Positions 18,463 through 25,831 of a DNA stretch of 64,000 nt are shown piece by piece. This DNA is from Janthinobacterium sp. 17J80-10 (GTDB lineage: Bacteria; Pseudomonadota; Gammaproteobacteria; Burkholderiales; Burkholderiaceae_D): positions 1,736,001 through 1,800,000 of the forward strand of contig NZ_CP035311.1 in the NCBI RefSeq assembly GCF_004114795.1, given 5' to 3'. The translations under genes and the position numbers were made by a program. Numbering within the stretch: position 1 is the stretch's first letter; the number at the start of each line of letters is the position of its first letter. A model generated the notes under the pieces. It ran no database searches. It was not told where the DNA came from and saw nothing but the letters and a program-made list of their open reading frames with translations.

Positions 18463-18487
18463 TCCGCCGCTGCATTTGTGTCATAAT
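18459..18487 (+). promoter_or_regulatory. Candidate tRNA-Val promoter
   Basis: TTGATC (18459-18464), a 17-bp spacer, and CATAAT (18482-18487), giving a start near 18494 and the mature tRNA at 18500. It overlaps the dnaQ stop codon. Confidence 0.5.
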
Positions 18488-18499
18488 GCCGGCTTCGTT

Positions 18500-18574
18500 G
18501 GGCGGTTAGCTCAGTGGTAGAGCACTGCCTTCACACGGCAGGGGTCGCAGGTTCAAACCCTGCACCGCCCACCA
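18500..18574 (+). tRNA. tRNA-Val, anticodon CAC
   Basis: 75-nt gene including an encoded CCA end. The acceptor stem GGGCGGT pairs perfectly with ACCGCCC. The D arm includes TTAGCTCAGTGGTAGAGC, the anticodon stem CTGCC/GGCAG encloses loop TTCACAC (anticodon CAC, reading GTG), and the T arm has the GTTCAAA loop. It marks the left edge of a compositionally different segment. Confidence 0.96.
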
Positions 18575-18592
18575 CACGAATGCAATGAAAAC

Positions 18593-18624
18593 AAGGACTT
18601 ACGCTAAAACGTAGGTCCTTTTTT
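18593..18624 (+). terminator. Intrinsic terminator after tRNA-Val
   Basis: An 11-bp stem (AAGGACTTACG with CGTAGGTCCTT, one G-U pair), a CTAAAA loop and a run of six T. It begins 19 nt after the tRNA. Confidence 0.85.
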
Positions 18625-18781
18625 CTTTCTGGTACGGAAAAAGTACGGAAAATTACTGGCCGGAGAACTAAATCCCCTGCAGCTTGGGCAGCTACTTCCC
18701 TCCAGTTAGGACGTCGTTGGGACCTCCATTTCCGCGCCGGCTTTGACCGACAACGGCGATGCCGGCGGGGCCTGAGATTCT

Positions 18782-19966
18782 TTACAGTGCCTCGAGCGCC
18801 AAAGCTATTCCCTGTCCTCCGCCAATACACAAGGTTACGATTCCACGCTTGTTTCCGTTTCGCCGCATTGCATGCAGCAGTCGCGCAGTAAGTACTGCCC
18901 CGGTTGCGCCAATGGCATGACCGTGAGCGATGGCCCCGCCATCCGTATTGACGATTTCTTCCGGAATGCCGAGTTCGCGCATTACAGCAAGCGGCACTGC
19001 TGCGAAGGCCTCATTGATTTCCATCTGCTGAACGTCTTTAAGCGTCCAGCCTGCTCGGGTGAGCGCTTGCCGTATCGCGCCGACAGGCCCCAGACCGAAC
19101 AAACCTGGCTCAACCGCCGCGATTCCATAACTAACAATCTTTGCCATCGGCTCCAGCTGGTGATGATCGGCAAAACGTCGATCTGAAACGATCATGGCCG
19201 CCGCTCCACTATTGAGGCCCGGTGCGTTGCCGGCAGTGATGGAGCCGGTTTTACGAAATGCCGGCTTCAGCCTCGCAAGTGCGTCCAGCGTCGAGTCCGG
19301 TCGATTCGCTTCATCCGTATCGAACACCTTTGCACCGTTTCGACCGTTGATCTCGATACCTGCAATTTGCGTTGCAAAATAGCCGGCGGCCTGGGCGCTT
19401 GCAAAGCGCTGCTGTGAGCGATGAGCCCATCGATCCTGGTCTTCCCTTGAAATTTTATAGAGTTCTACCAGATCCTCTGTGTGCCAGCCAGAGTGCTCGC
19501 CAGAGAACGCATCGACCAGCCCGTCCCTTAACATGCTGTCGTATATCTGTGCATCGCCCATGCGCGACCCCCAGCGTCCGTTCGGCAGAAGATAGGGCGC
19601 CTGGTCCATGTTTTCCATGCCGCCGGCAATGGCACTGTCTATGTGGCCAAGTTGTATCTCCTGAGCGGCGGATATGATCGCTTGCAGTCCCGAACCGCAG
19701 ACGCGGTTAACCGTCATTGCGGGCACATTTGCCGGAACCCCGCTGTTCAGTGCGGCTTGTCTTGCAGGGTTCATGCGATTACCAGCCTGGATGACATTTC
19801 CCATGATCACGCTGCCTAACGTGTTCGGTTCGATTCCCGCGCGCCGGATGGTTTCACGTACGACTATCGCGCCCAACTCGGTTGCCGGCACGTCTTTCAA
19901 TGTGCCGTTATAAGCACCGATTGCCGTTCGCACTGGCGAGCACAGCACAATTTCTTGTTCTTTCAT
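18782..19966 (-). CDS. Acetyl-CoA acetyltransferase family thiolase
   Basis: 394-aa thiolase of the biosynthetic/degradative acetyl-CoA C-acyltransferase family. The active-site Cys is in NRVCGSGLQAI (about 88), the His is in GGAIAHGHAIGATG, and the second Cys is in TLCIGGGQGIAL. The family has Pro where this protein has Ala (GHA rather than GHP), a small deviation next to the catalytic His. A ribosome site (AAGGAG) precedes the ATG. It is third in an apparent leftward operon after the SDR and MFS genes, 44 bp behind the MFS stop, probably under the TetR-type repressor. The physiological substrate is unknown. Confidence 0.9.
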   Translation of the reverse strand: MKEQEIVLCSPVRTAIGAYNGTLKDVPATELGAIVVRETIRRAGIEPNTLGSVIMGNVIQAGNRMNPARQAALNSGVPANVPAMTVNRVCGSGLQAIISAAQEIQLGHIDSAIAGGMENMDQAPYLLPNGRWGSRMGDAQIYDSMLRDGLVDAFSGEHSGWHTEDLVELYKISREDQDRWAHRSQQRFASAQAAGYFATQIAGIEINGRNGAKVFDTDEANRPDSTLDALARLKPAFRKTGSITAGNAPGLNSGAAAMIVSDRRFADHHQLEPMAKIVSYGIAAVEPGLFGLGPVGAIRQALTRAGWTLKDVQQMEINEAFAAVPLAVMRELGIPEEIVNTDGGAIAHGHAIGATGAVLTARLLHAMRRNGNKRGIVTLCIGGGQGIALALEAL

Positions 19967-20010
19967 TTTTACTCCTTACAGGTGATTCATTCAGGGAAAA
20001 GATCGACACG

Positions 20011-21426
20011 CTATGAAGCGCTGCGTGCTTGCGGTCGCGTATTGACCACTAGGCAGAGCAATCCGGTTATCAAGGAAAGGACCACGTGCAAGCCGTACAG
20101 CGGACCAAAATCTGCCTTGGTCACACTGGCATGCCCGACGAAGAACACCGTGAGCGCCACGCCAAGGATGGAACCCACCTGGCGAACCGCTTGATTAACC
20201 GCACTGCCGACGGCATAGTGAGTTGCAGGCAGCCCTGCAACGGCTGCTCCAGACAGGGACGGCAATACCATTCCTACCCCGATGCCGCTCAGGAACAGAC
20301 CAGGCAGCCAGTGCGTCAGATAAGATGGTTCGGCGCCGGGAACCAGTAACAGCCAAAGCCCGCTGGACGCATAGATCAAGGACCCGATGACAAGAAAAGG
20401 GCGATGTCCAAGTCGGCCGGCGAGACGCCCGGTAATGATTGCGGTTGGAATAACCAGCAACGGCCCCGGCGTGATTGCAAGCCCTGCCAGCGGAAGACTG
20501 TAGTGCCATATGCGGGTCATATATTCGAAGAAGGCGAAGAACATCATCGCAAATGCAGTGCCGAATGCCAGCGTTGCCAGATTGACTGCGCTATAGGTGT
20601 GGTCTCGAAACAAGGCGAGGTCAACGAGCGGATAGCGCGCAGTACGAGCCCATGCTACGAATGCTGCCAGCATGATGACCGAGGTTGCCGCCGCCGCGAG
20701 CAATTCCGTACGGCGCCATTGCGGCGAGTCGGCCTGCGTAATTGTCATCGCAGCAGCGCCGACGGAAATGATCAGAAGCGTCATGCCGACCCAGTCCACG
20801 CGGTGCATTTTTGATGCGCCTTTCAGCTCACGCAACTTGGCGGCTCCGCGCCAGAGTGAAATCGCGCCGAGCGGCAAGTTTACATAGAACGCCCAAGGCC
20901 AGCCCATCTGGTCCACGAGGTATGCCCCCAGACTCGGGCCTATTGCGGCGGCGAGCGCGCCGACTGCACCCCAAAGGCTTACGGCGACGGCACGTTGCTC
21001 TTTCGGGAAGGCATCCAACACAATGGACAGCGACGCCGGCGTGAGCAGCGCCGCGCCGATTGCCTGAATCACGCGGGCTGCAATGAGGAATTCAACGGAA
21101 CTGGAAATTCCGCAGGCGACCGATGCGACCAGGAAAAGTGCGACGCCAATGAGAAAAACGCGTTTGCGCCCGTGGATGTCGGCCAGTCCCCCGGCCGGTA
21201 TGAGCATCGCGGCAAATACAACGGTATAGGCATTGAGCACCCAAGACAGGTCGGCCGCCGTCGCTTCAGGAAACGCACGGCGCAATGTTCCGAATGCAGC
21301 GAATAGCACAGTGCTGTCCATCGATACCAGGAAAACTGCGATGCTGGCGATCCAGAAGATTGGCCATGGTGAAGCGGGCAGGGCGTGTGATGCGGGTGCA
21401 CTCAATACATGCGTGGTCGAGGACAT
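20011..21426 (-). CDS. MFS drug/solute exporter, DHA2 (EmrB/QacA) type
   Basis: 471-aa inner-membrane protein with about 14 hydrophobic segments, which points to the proton-driven DHA2 family. Motif A appears as GGLADIHGRKRVFLIG between segments 2 and 3, motif C-like sequence GPSLGAYLVDQMGWPWAF around segment 5. There is a strong AAGGAG ribosome site. It lies 24 bp behind the SDR gene and ahead of the thiolase, all leftward, next to a TetR-type regulator, the standard layout for an inducible exporter. The exported compound is not predictable from sequence. Confidence 0.88.
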   Translation of the reverse strand: MSSTTHVLSAPASHALPASPWPIFWIASIAVFLVSMDSTVLFAAFGTLRRAFPEATAADLSWVLNAYTVVFAAMLIPAGGLADIHGRKRVFLIGVALFLVASVACGISSSVEFLIAARVIQAIGAALLTPASLSIVLDAFPKEQRAVAVSLWGAVGALAAAIGPSLGAYLVDQMGWPWAFYVNLPLGAISLWRGAAKLRELKGASKMHRVDWVGMTLLIISVGAAAMTITQADSPQWRRTELLAAAATSVIMLAAFVAWARTARYPLVDLALFRDHTYSAVNLATLAFGTAFAMMFFAFFEYMTRIWHYSLPLAGLAITPGPLLVIPTAIITGRLAGRLGHRPFLVIGSLIYASSGLWLLLVPGAEPSYLTHWLPGLFLSGIGVGMVLPSLSGAAVAGLPATHYAVGSAVNQAVRQVGSILGVALTVFFVGHASVTKADFGPLYGLHVVLSLITGLLCLVVNTRPQARSAS

Positions 21427-21450
21427 AAGGTCTCCTTGAATGGGTTGGAG

Positions 21451-22158
21451 CTATGCGGCCAGATTCTGGATATAAATGGCAGGCTCCGCAGCTAGCCCTT
21501 GCTTGACCTTGCGTGTGATGTCATCCACGAGCGCTTCGCTGTCGCCGCGTTCCAGTGCGTCGTAACCATAGGCAGCGACAAGCTCGGGCGATACCTTGGG
21601 CGCATCGATGTCTCGTGTGAGATCGGTATCGATGAATCCGACATGCAATCCGAGGACTTGTGTGTTTTGCGCTTGCAGTTCGTGCCTCAAGCCGTTGGTC
21701 AGGCTCCAGGCGGCTGACTTGGACGCTCCGTATGCGGCCAGTTCTGGTCTGCTGATCCAGCTGGCGACGGAAAGCACGTTCAGCAGCGCACCACCGCCGT
21801 TTCTCTTCAGGATGGGGGCGAACGCTCGACTTACGTTGAGCACCCCAAAAAAATTGGTTTCCAAATGTCTGCGTGCGGCATCGACGCTGTCGGGCGCAAG
21901 AAATCCACCGAAATTAGCGATGCCCGCGTTATTAATGACCAGAGTGACGTCAGTGCACTGCAACGCTGCAGCCTCGACTTCTTGTTCGTTGGTGACGTCC
22001 AGCTTGATCGGAACAACACCAGGAAGACTGACTTGCGACGGATCGCGTGCTGCGGCATATACCTTGCGAGCGCCGCGTGCAAGCGCCATGCGTGCGAAGG
22101 CGAGTCCGAGCCCTCGGTTTGAACCTGTAATGAAGATGGTGGCATTGGTAAGCTTCAT
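21451..22158 (-). CDS. Short-chain dehydrogenase/reductase
   Basis: 235-aa classical SDR. The cofactor motif TGSNRGLG is at about 11-18, with NNAG at about 78-81, a Ser in the LSVASW segment, and the catalytic YGASK. An Arg in the ARDPSQ loop after the second strand suggests NADP(H). The first gene of the SDR-MFS-thiolase set, with an AAGGA ribosome site; the operator-like palindrome at 22213-22230 lies 55 bp upstream of its start. The substrate is unknown. A role in modifying the ligand sensed by the TetR protein is only an inference. Confidence 0.88.
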   Translation of the reverse strand: MKLTNATIFITGSNRGLGLAFARMALARGARKVYAAARDPSQVSLPGVVPIKLDVTNEQEVEAAALQCTDVTLVINNAGIANFGGFLAPDSVDAARRHLETNFFGVLNVSRAFAPILKRNGGGALLNVLSVASWISRPELAAYGASKSAAWSLTNGLRHELQAQNTQVLGLHVGFIDTDLTRDIDAPKVSPELVAAYGYDALERGDSEALVDDITRKVKQGLAAEPAIYIQNLAA

Positions 22159-22212
22159 GGCATTTTCCTTATTAAATTGAAATAATCCGTATCGTTGAAC
22201 GGCTCAGCATTC

Positions 22213-22230
22213 ATATGATGGTCATCATAT
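22213..22230 (-). promoter_or_regulatory. TetR-type operator upstream of the SDR-MFS-thiolase genes
   Basis: Inverted repeat ATATGATG-GT-CATCATAT in the gap between the tetR-family stop and the SDR start. Its arms match those of the larger palindrome at 22897-22918 in front of the regulator gene, which suggests that one repressor binds both. Confidence 0.65.
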
Positions 22231-22274
22231 TTGTAGCGAAAATAAAACCGCCCGAAACAGCGGCTTTCTAAAAG

Positions 22275-22877
22275 TCAGGTTTTTGCGACGCTATTGCAAT
22301 CAGTGTCGTACTGCTCAATCAAGGCTTTCCGGCTGGCCGCCAGCAACGCCTTTCCGTGTGCATTGTTGCCAAGAGTGCGAGCCAACTGCAATGCCCCTAC
22401 CATGGTGCTTGCAATAGCCATTGCACTTTCAGGCGCAACTCCTGCCGGCAATGCGTCCTTTACCGTGTTCAAAAGTCTTACAACACTGCGACAAGATGCG
22501 TCGCGCAATTCTGAAGCCTGGCGCGACATTTCGGATGCTAGGGCAGAGACAGGGCAGCCGGTTTCCGACGAGACCAGATGCCTCTCGGACAGGTAGAGCT
22601 CCACCAGAGCGCAGAATGGGCTCTCGTCCCGTGTCCGCGCGGCCGCTATATTCCGATTCAGTACCTCGGCAGAGGTTTCCCCCGCACGTTCAAGTGCTTT
22701 TGCCAGCATCGCCTCACGCGATGGAAAATGCGCGTAGAAGCCGCCATGAGTCAACCCCGCCGCCTTCATGACATCGGCGACAGCCACACCGGCGTAGCCA
22801 TCGCGGCGAATAGCTTTCGAGGCCACGTCAAGAATACGGTCGTAAGAGATTTCTTTACGGGTGGATCGGATGTTCAT
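22275..22877 (-). CDS. TetR/AcrR family transcriptional regulator
   Basis: 200-aa repressor with an N-terminal helix-turn-helix (residues about 12-58; ILDVASKAIRRDGYAGVAVADV, then the recognition segment AGLTHGGFYAHF). The C-terminal ligand domain contains two Cys-bearing segments (SSETGCPVSAL, RDASCRSVV). The GFYAHFPSREAML form places it with the TetR group that regulates SDR/MFS neighbours. A consensus promoter at 22913-22941 is overlapped by a perfect palindrome, so it is probably autoregulated. It is transcribed in the same direction as its likely targets. Confidence 0.9.
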   Translation of the reverse strand: MNIRSTRKEISYDRILDVASKAIRRDGYAGVAVADVMKAAGLTHGGFYAHFPSREAMLAKALERAGETSAEVLNRNIAAARTRDESPFCALVELYLSERHLVSSETGCPVSALASEMSRQASELRDASCRSVVRLLNTVKDALPAGVAPESAMAIASTMVGALQLARTLGNNAHGKALLAASRKALIEQYDTDCNSVAKT

Positions 22878-22896
22878 GGAAGAACGGTCGTGAATT

Positions 22897-22918
22897 TAAT
22901 ATGATGATCATCATATTA
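22897..22918 (-). promoter_or_regulatory. TetR-type operator overlapping the regulator's own promoter
   Basis: A perfect 22-bp palindrome with arms TAATATGATGA and TCATCATATTA. It covers the -10 element (22913-22918) of the tetR-family promoter, so a bound repressor would block RNA polymerase. Confidence 0.75.
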
Positions 22919-22941
22919 GGTGGGGAAATATAGGTTGTCAA
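22913..22941 (-). promoter_or_regulatory. Sigma-70 promoter of the TetR-family gene
   Basis: Read leftward: TTGACA (22936-22941), a 17-bp spacer, then TAATAT (22913-22918). The -35 and spacing are consensus, and the -10 has one mismatch. The ATG at 22877 lies about 30 nt past the expected start. Confidence 0.75.
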
Positions 22942-23109
22942 GCGACGCTTTTAAGCGTCGCGAAATTTTCAGCATTGCTTCTATCGTGGTTTTCTCGTAA
23001 TCAACCCAGTCTCTGGGGCGGCGGCCTTGATCATGGCGTATTCGCCGCTTGCCTTATAAACAAGTGACGTCATCTTGAATTCGTCATTTGCCGAAGCGAC
23101 GAGGCTCAT

Positions 23110-23367
23110 TCATTTGGACGAAAGGTTCAGGGAGATACTTTGTTCCGGAATGCCTTCCAAGTAGTCATGTCCCTGGTTGATTAACCGCCAAACGCCATTT
23201 TTTGATTCTTGCACCAATCCTCTGTCTTGAAGAAGATTAAGATGATGGTGAACAACTGGTAGCTCCACGTTCAATCGCTGAACAATACTACTGGTTCCAA
23301 TCAATGGATCAGGAGATTGTAGAAGCTGGCCCAAAATAGCTTCCATCAACATATGGTCTCGCTTCAT
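23110..23367 (-). CDS. DUF2513-like small winged-helix protein
   Basis: 85-aa protein starting MKRDHMLMEAILGQLL, the recognisable opening of DUF2513 proteins. A predicted helix-turn-helix/winged-helix core follows (SSIVQRLNVELPVVHHHLNLLQDRGL) and a typical DUF2513 end (WRLINQGHDYLEGI). The ATG at 23367 is chosen over one 42 bp upstream because GAGGAAG lies just ahead. Members are common on mobile elements and have no established function. It stands alone in the accessory segment, with lower GC than the flanking core. Confidence 0.75.
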   Translation of the reverse strand: MKRDHMLMEAILGQLLQSPDPLIGTSSIVQRLNVELPVVHHHLNLLQDRGLVQESKNGVWRLINQGHDYLEGIPEQSISLNLSSK

Positions 23368-23528
23368 GACTTCCTCAATAGCAAAAAATACTATCTTAGC
23401 TGAATTCAAATTGCGCGCCGGGGGAAAACTGCTCGCTTGAGAAGCGTAAGGGCAGCAGTACGTAGACTAGCCCTGCGCGTATAGCCCAAGTCTCTGCGTT
23501 CGTATATTTGCCGGATCAAAGTGTGCTC

Positions 23529-23876
23529 CTACTTGGCACCACCCTGACCAACGACGATTACAGCAGCGCCAAAAAGGGCGAAGCCTACTCCGACGAGATC
23601 GCTGGTGGTCGGTGTAACACCATCAACCAGCCAAAGCCAGAGCAGCGCTGCGGCAATGTAGACAGCACCATAAGTGGCGTAGATCCTTCCGCTTGCTGCC
23701 GGATGCAGTGTCAACAGCCAGACAAACGCGGCAAGGCTAAGAATTGCAGGCGCGAGTAGCCAGATGCTGCCTTTCCCAGTGATCCAAAGCAGCGGAAGGT
23801 AACAGCCGAGCAGCTCGGCAACAGCGGTCAAGAAGAACAGTCCGAAGGTGCGCGGTACGGTAGTCATGTCAATCAT
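23529..23876 (-). CDS. YnfA family (UPF0060) membrane protein
   Basis: 115-aa protein with four predicted membrane helices (starting [55 protein letters not shown], and [15 protein letters not shown]). The signature [23 protein letters not shown] is partly quoted here ([10 protein letters not shown]). The family belongs near the small multidrug resistance proteins; its function is not settled. The start ATG at 23876 overlaps the merR-family stop by one base (TGATG), so the two are coupled. Being cotranscribed with a metal-type MerR gene suggests a metal or cation role, but that is inference. Confidence 0.9.
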   Translation of the reverse strand: MIDMTTVPRTFGLFFLTAVAELLGCYLPLLWITGKGSIWLLAPAILSLAAFVWLLTLHPAASGRIYATYGAVYIAAALLWLWLVDGVTPTTSDLVGVGFALFGAAVIVVGQGGAK

Positions 23877-24379
23877 CAAACCTCTCCCCTTTTTGCACTG
23901 CCACCCGGTTTCCGCTTTGCAGGTTCTGCAGGAGCGCAGCAGCTACCGGCCTTGCCGTCCAAGTCCAGCGCAGACAGGTCTTCAATGATTGCGCAGTTGC
24001 GGGTAAGGCCGCCAATACAGGCAGCGTCGCAACTGCTGACAAACGCCATGAGGCTTGATTCCAGTTCCCGCATCTCATCCAGCTTAACTCTCACAGCATC
24101 CAGGTGACGTTGCGCCATGTCGCGCACATCAACGCATGCGCGGTCGCCATCTTCAAAGAGGTGAGCCAGCTCCCGGACCTGCTCGATGGGAAAACCGAAG
24201 TCTCTGCACCGCTTGATGAACGTTAGCCGCTTCAGGTCTTCCGCCCGGTAGTAACGATGGCCATTGGCAGCGCGTTGCGCTGGCGGTAGTAGGCCTATCT
24301 CCTCGTAGTATCGGATGGTCGGGATGTTGCAACTGGTCTGGGCGGCGAGTGCGCCGATGGTCAACCTGTCGGCATTCAT
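23876..24379 (-). CDS. MerR family metal-type transcriptional regulator
   Basis: 167-aa regulator with an N-terminal winged helix ([26 protein letters not shown], in pieces LTIGALA and [11 protein letters not shown]), [10 protein letters not shown]-like wing ([10 protein letters not shown]), and a dimerisation helix. Cys residues in DRACVDV and in SCDAACIGG...NCAII, plus CC near the C-terminus, suggest thiol metal binding of the MerR/CadR/PbrR sort. The SoxR iron-sulfur pattern (CX2CXCX5C) is absent. The start at 24379 has an AAGGA ribosome site. It faces a MerF-like gene across a MerR-type promoter and is coupled to ynfA downstream. Confidence 0.9.
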   Translation of the reverse strand: MNADRLTIGALAAQTSCNIPTIRYYEEIGLLPPAQRAANGHRYYRAEDLKRLTFIKRCRDFGFPIEQVRELAHLFEDGDRACVDVRDMAQRHLDAVRVKLDEMRELESSLMAFVSSCDAACIGGLTRNCAIIEDLSALDLDGKAGSCCAPAEPAKRKPGGSAKRGEV

Positions 24380-24400
24380 GATGATTCCTTCAAAAAGCCC

Positions 24401-24431
24401 TTGCACCTCAAGTTACTTGAGGTCCTATTCT
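24401..24431 (+). promoter_or_regulatory. MerR-type promoter with 19-bp spacer and central dyad
   Basis: TTGCAC (24401-24406), a 19-bp spacer, and TATTCT (24426-24431). The spacer region carries ACCTCAAG-TTA-CTTGAGGT (24405-24423), a perfect dyad. An overlong spacer with a central dyad is the hallmark of MerR-family activated promoters, where the regulator untwists the DNA. The core resembles known SoxR sites, although the adjacent regulator is not SoxR. Confidence 0.85.
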
Positions 24432-24472
24432 ACAACGGTGTAATGCCGCTCATTGTCAAAGAGGAAAAAATC

Positions 24473-24763
24473 ATGATTGAAGAAGCAAGCAAAAAGGGAA
24501 GATTCGCCAGCCGCGCTGGCGTAATCGCTGCTATCACGGCAGGTGTGGTGGCATGCGCCGGGTGCTGCGCCCCTCTGATCGCGCCACTGGTGGCGTGGCT
24601 GGGCATCTCGGCGTTGGGTGCAGCGGCAACTGGCTGGTATCTCGGTATAGCGGGACTGTTTGCCTTGGGTGTGTCAGCCATCCTTTGGCTGCGACATCGG
24701 CGTAAGTCACTTTCCATCATGTCGGACGATGCTTGCTGTAACAGACCAAGCTGCAAGATTTAA
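24473..24763 (+). CDS. MerF/MerT-like small membrane protein, probable heavy-metal transport
   Basis: 96-aa protein with two predicted membrane helices. CAGCC lies at the start of the first (VVACAGCCAPLIAPLVAWLG), and a second Cys group is at the C-terminus (DDACCNRPSCKI). The layout (Cys pair in helix 1, second Cys pair after helix 2) is that of MerF-like mercuric transporters, but overall similarity is weak by eye. A GAGGAA ribosome site precedes the ATG at 24473; an ATG at 24401-frame upstream would fall inside the promoter. It is the target gene of the MerR-type promoter. No mercuric reductase is nearby. Confidence 0.7.
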   Translation: MIEEASKKGRFASRAGVIAAITAGVVACAGCCAPLIAPLVAWLGISALGAAATGWYLGIAGLFALGVSAILWLRHRRKSLSIMSDDACCNRPSCKI

Positions 24764-25152
24764 CATGTTGAAAGGATAGCGTTGAGGCGGCGTGGCACTG
24801 TGCGTGCGACAGGCTATGGATAAGTTTCAAGCCTCCGGCCAGTAATGTGCTAGGTCTTTGCCAGGTAGGGGAGGGGGCTATTGCTGCTTCGGCCAGCATC
24901 GAGCAAAGCGGCGGTGAGAAATTTTCTCAAAATCAACATACTAGGAAGCGATAATCTGCAGTTCTCCGGTTCCTGTTTGCACATTGGAAGCCAAGTCAAT
25001 GGCTGGGGCTACAACCAGAGCAGCCATTGCGCACTATACTTGCATGATCACTACTTTGTTTCAAAGCAAAGATTTAACGTGAAAGTAACCGGTACCCAAG
25101 AGGATCCATCATCGGGGCAGGACACCTTTGAGCGTCAGCGTTGACAGGCATA
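24764..25152. other. Intergenic, low-GC accessory DNA without a convincing gene
   Basis: About 390 bp after the MerF-like gene. Short open frames exist but none has a ribosome site or family resemblance. Base composition is lower in GC than the core genes, in keeping with the accessory segment. Confidence 0.5.
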
Positions 25153-25530
25153 TTAGCTCCGGAGTGCATGAGTTATGTGTTTAACGCAAGAATGTTGAAA
25201 AAGACTTGGAGCAAAACGCATTGTGTGTCCGTTTACGTGCTTGCGGGACGTGAAAAACTGATCGAGATCCTTCTGGGTTACCTGAGCGTCACACCTCACC
25301 TGCCAGTCACCTTCAAAAACCACCGCAATTAAAAAATCAAAGTTGCCCTGTTCGTAGTTCCGAATCGCGCCAAGAAGCGGTGAATTGCTTCCGGTAGTAA
25401 CGCGCCGGCCCTTAATTTGATATTTACGCCCGCGCTTGTCTATTGCGTCATACCCCTTCAACGAATTGGGCAGCAAAGTCAGCCCAAGCTTCTCAGAGGC
25501 TAGCCATTCCGCATAGTCTCCGGTGGCAGG
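25153..25530 (-). pseudogene. Remnant of a DUF6998-like (restriction-nuclease-like) gene
   Basis: An open frame bounded upstream by a stop at 25531-25533 encodes TGDYAEWLASEKLGL, then GYDAIDKRGRKYQIKGRR and FDFLIAVVFEGDWQV. This is the pattern of small DUF6998-type proteins with a restriction-endonuclease-like fold (the D...QIK segment). No ATG begins the frame before the conserved part (only TTG at 25476), and the usual N-terminal residues are missing, so it looks truncated. It has no partner genes and sits at the right end of the accessory segment. A short functional protein starting from TTG cannot be excluded. Confidence 0.6.
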
Positions 25531-25673
25531 TCACAACTATTATTGTTCATAGGTTAAGTAGGCTTATGTCTATTAGGCAATATGGTGTCCCCAATCGTGT
25601 GAAAAATGCCATCCCATAAATATGGGAGTCGGGACTGCTTGATATAAAATCTTCTCAAGTTGACCAAGCAGGA

Positions 25674-25687
25674 TTTCATTATTGAAA
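25674..25687 (+). promoter_or_regulatory. Candidate upstream activator site A (TTTCA-N4-TGAAA)
   Basis: Dyad TTTCA-TTAT-TGAAA centred about 117 bp before the expected start of the sigma-54 promoter at 25772-25786, a normal distance for an enhancer site. Similar dyads occur at 27439-27451 and 34298-34310. Confidence 0.5.
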
Positions 25688-25771
25688 CAGGTGTTAATGC
25701 CAGCAAATTCTTGCTTTATTTTTTATCAATAAAATCAACAGCTTGCTATCAGTGTCGATAATTTCATTCGG

Positions 25772-25786
25772 TGGCACGGAGTTTGC
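25772..25786 (+). promoter_or_regulatory. Sigma-54 (-24/-12) promoter of the acyl-CoA ligase gene
   Basis: TGGCACG-GAGT-TTGC matches the sigma-54 consensus at every conserved base, with GG (25773-25774) and GC (25785-25786) separated by exactly 10 bp. Transcription would start near 25798 and the ATG is at 25832. Confidence 0.82.
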
Positions 25787-25831
25787 CAAAAGAACACCAT
25801 CGTTTGAAGAAAATCCTCACTGGAGAAGTAC

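Larger units (their letters stand above)
25531..25831. other. AT-rich control region upstream of the acyl-CoA ligase gene
   Basis: A 301-bp gene-free stretch of low GC. It contains the inverted repeat CCCATA-AA-TATGGG at 25613-25626, the TTTCA-N4-TGAAA dyad at 25674-25687, and the sigma-54 promoter at 25772-25786. It marks the switch from accessory DNA to the GC-rich catabolic locus. Confidence 0.55.

Noticed and set aside
18531-18830. Leftward open frame of 99 codons across tRNA-Val, ending GGAGFEPATPAV
   Set aside because: The C-terminal part is the antisense translation of the tRNA gene, a well-known false protein. There is no ribosome site.
22942-22961. Hairpin GCGACGCT-TTTA-AGCGTCGC
   Set aside because: It has no T run in either direction and overlaps the edge of the tetR-family -35 element. 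It may be a weak terminator for the DUF2513 gene but cannot be called.
24793-24807. TGGCAC-N5-GTGC, a sigma-54-like match
   Set aside because: The spacing is right but TTGC is replaced by GTGC, and no gene lies downstream in a sensible position.
24881-25144. Rightward open frame of 87 codons in the accessory segment
   Set aside because: No ribosome site, no family resemblance and unconvincing composition.
25613-25626. Inverted repeat CCCATA-AA-TATGGG
   Set aside because: It occurs once in this region and has no partner site or link to a known regulator; chance is likely in AT-rich DNA.
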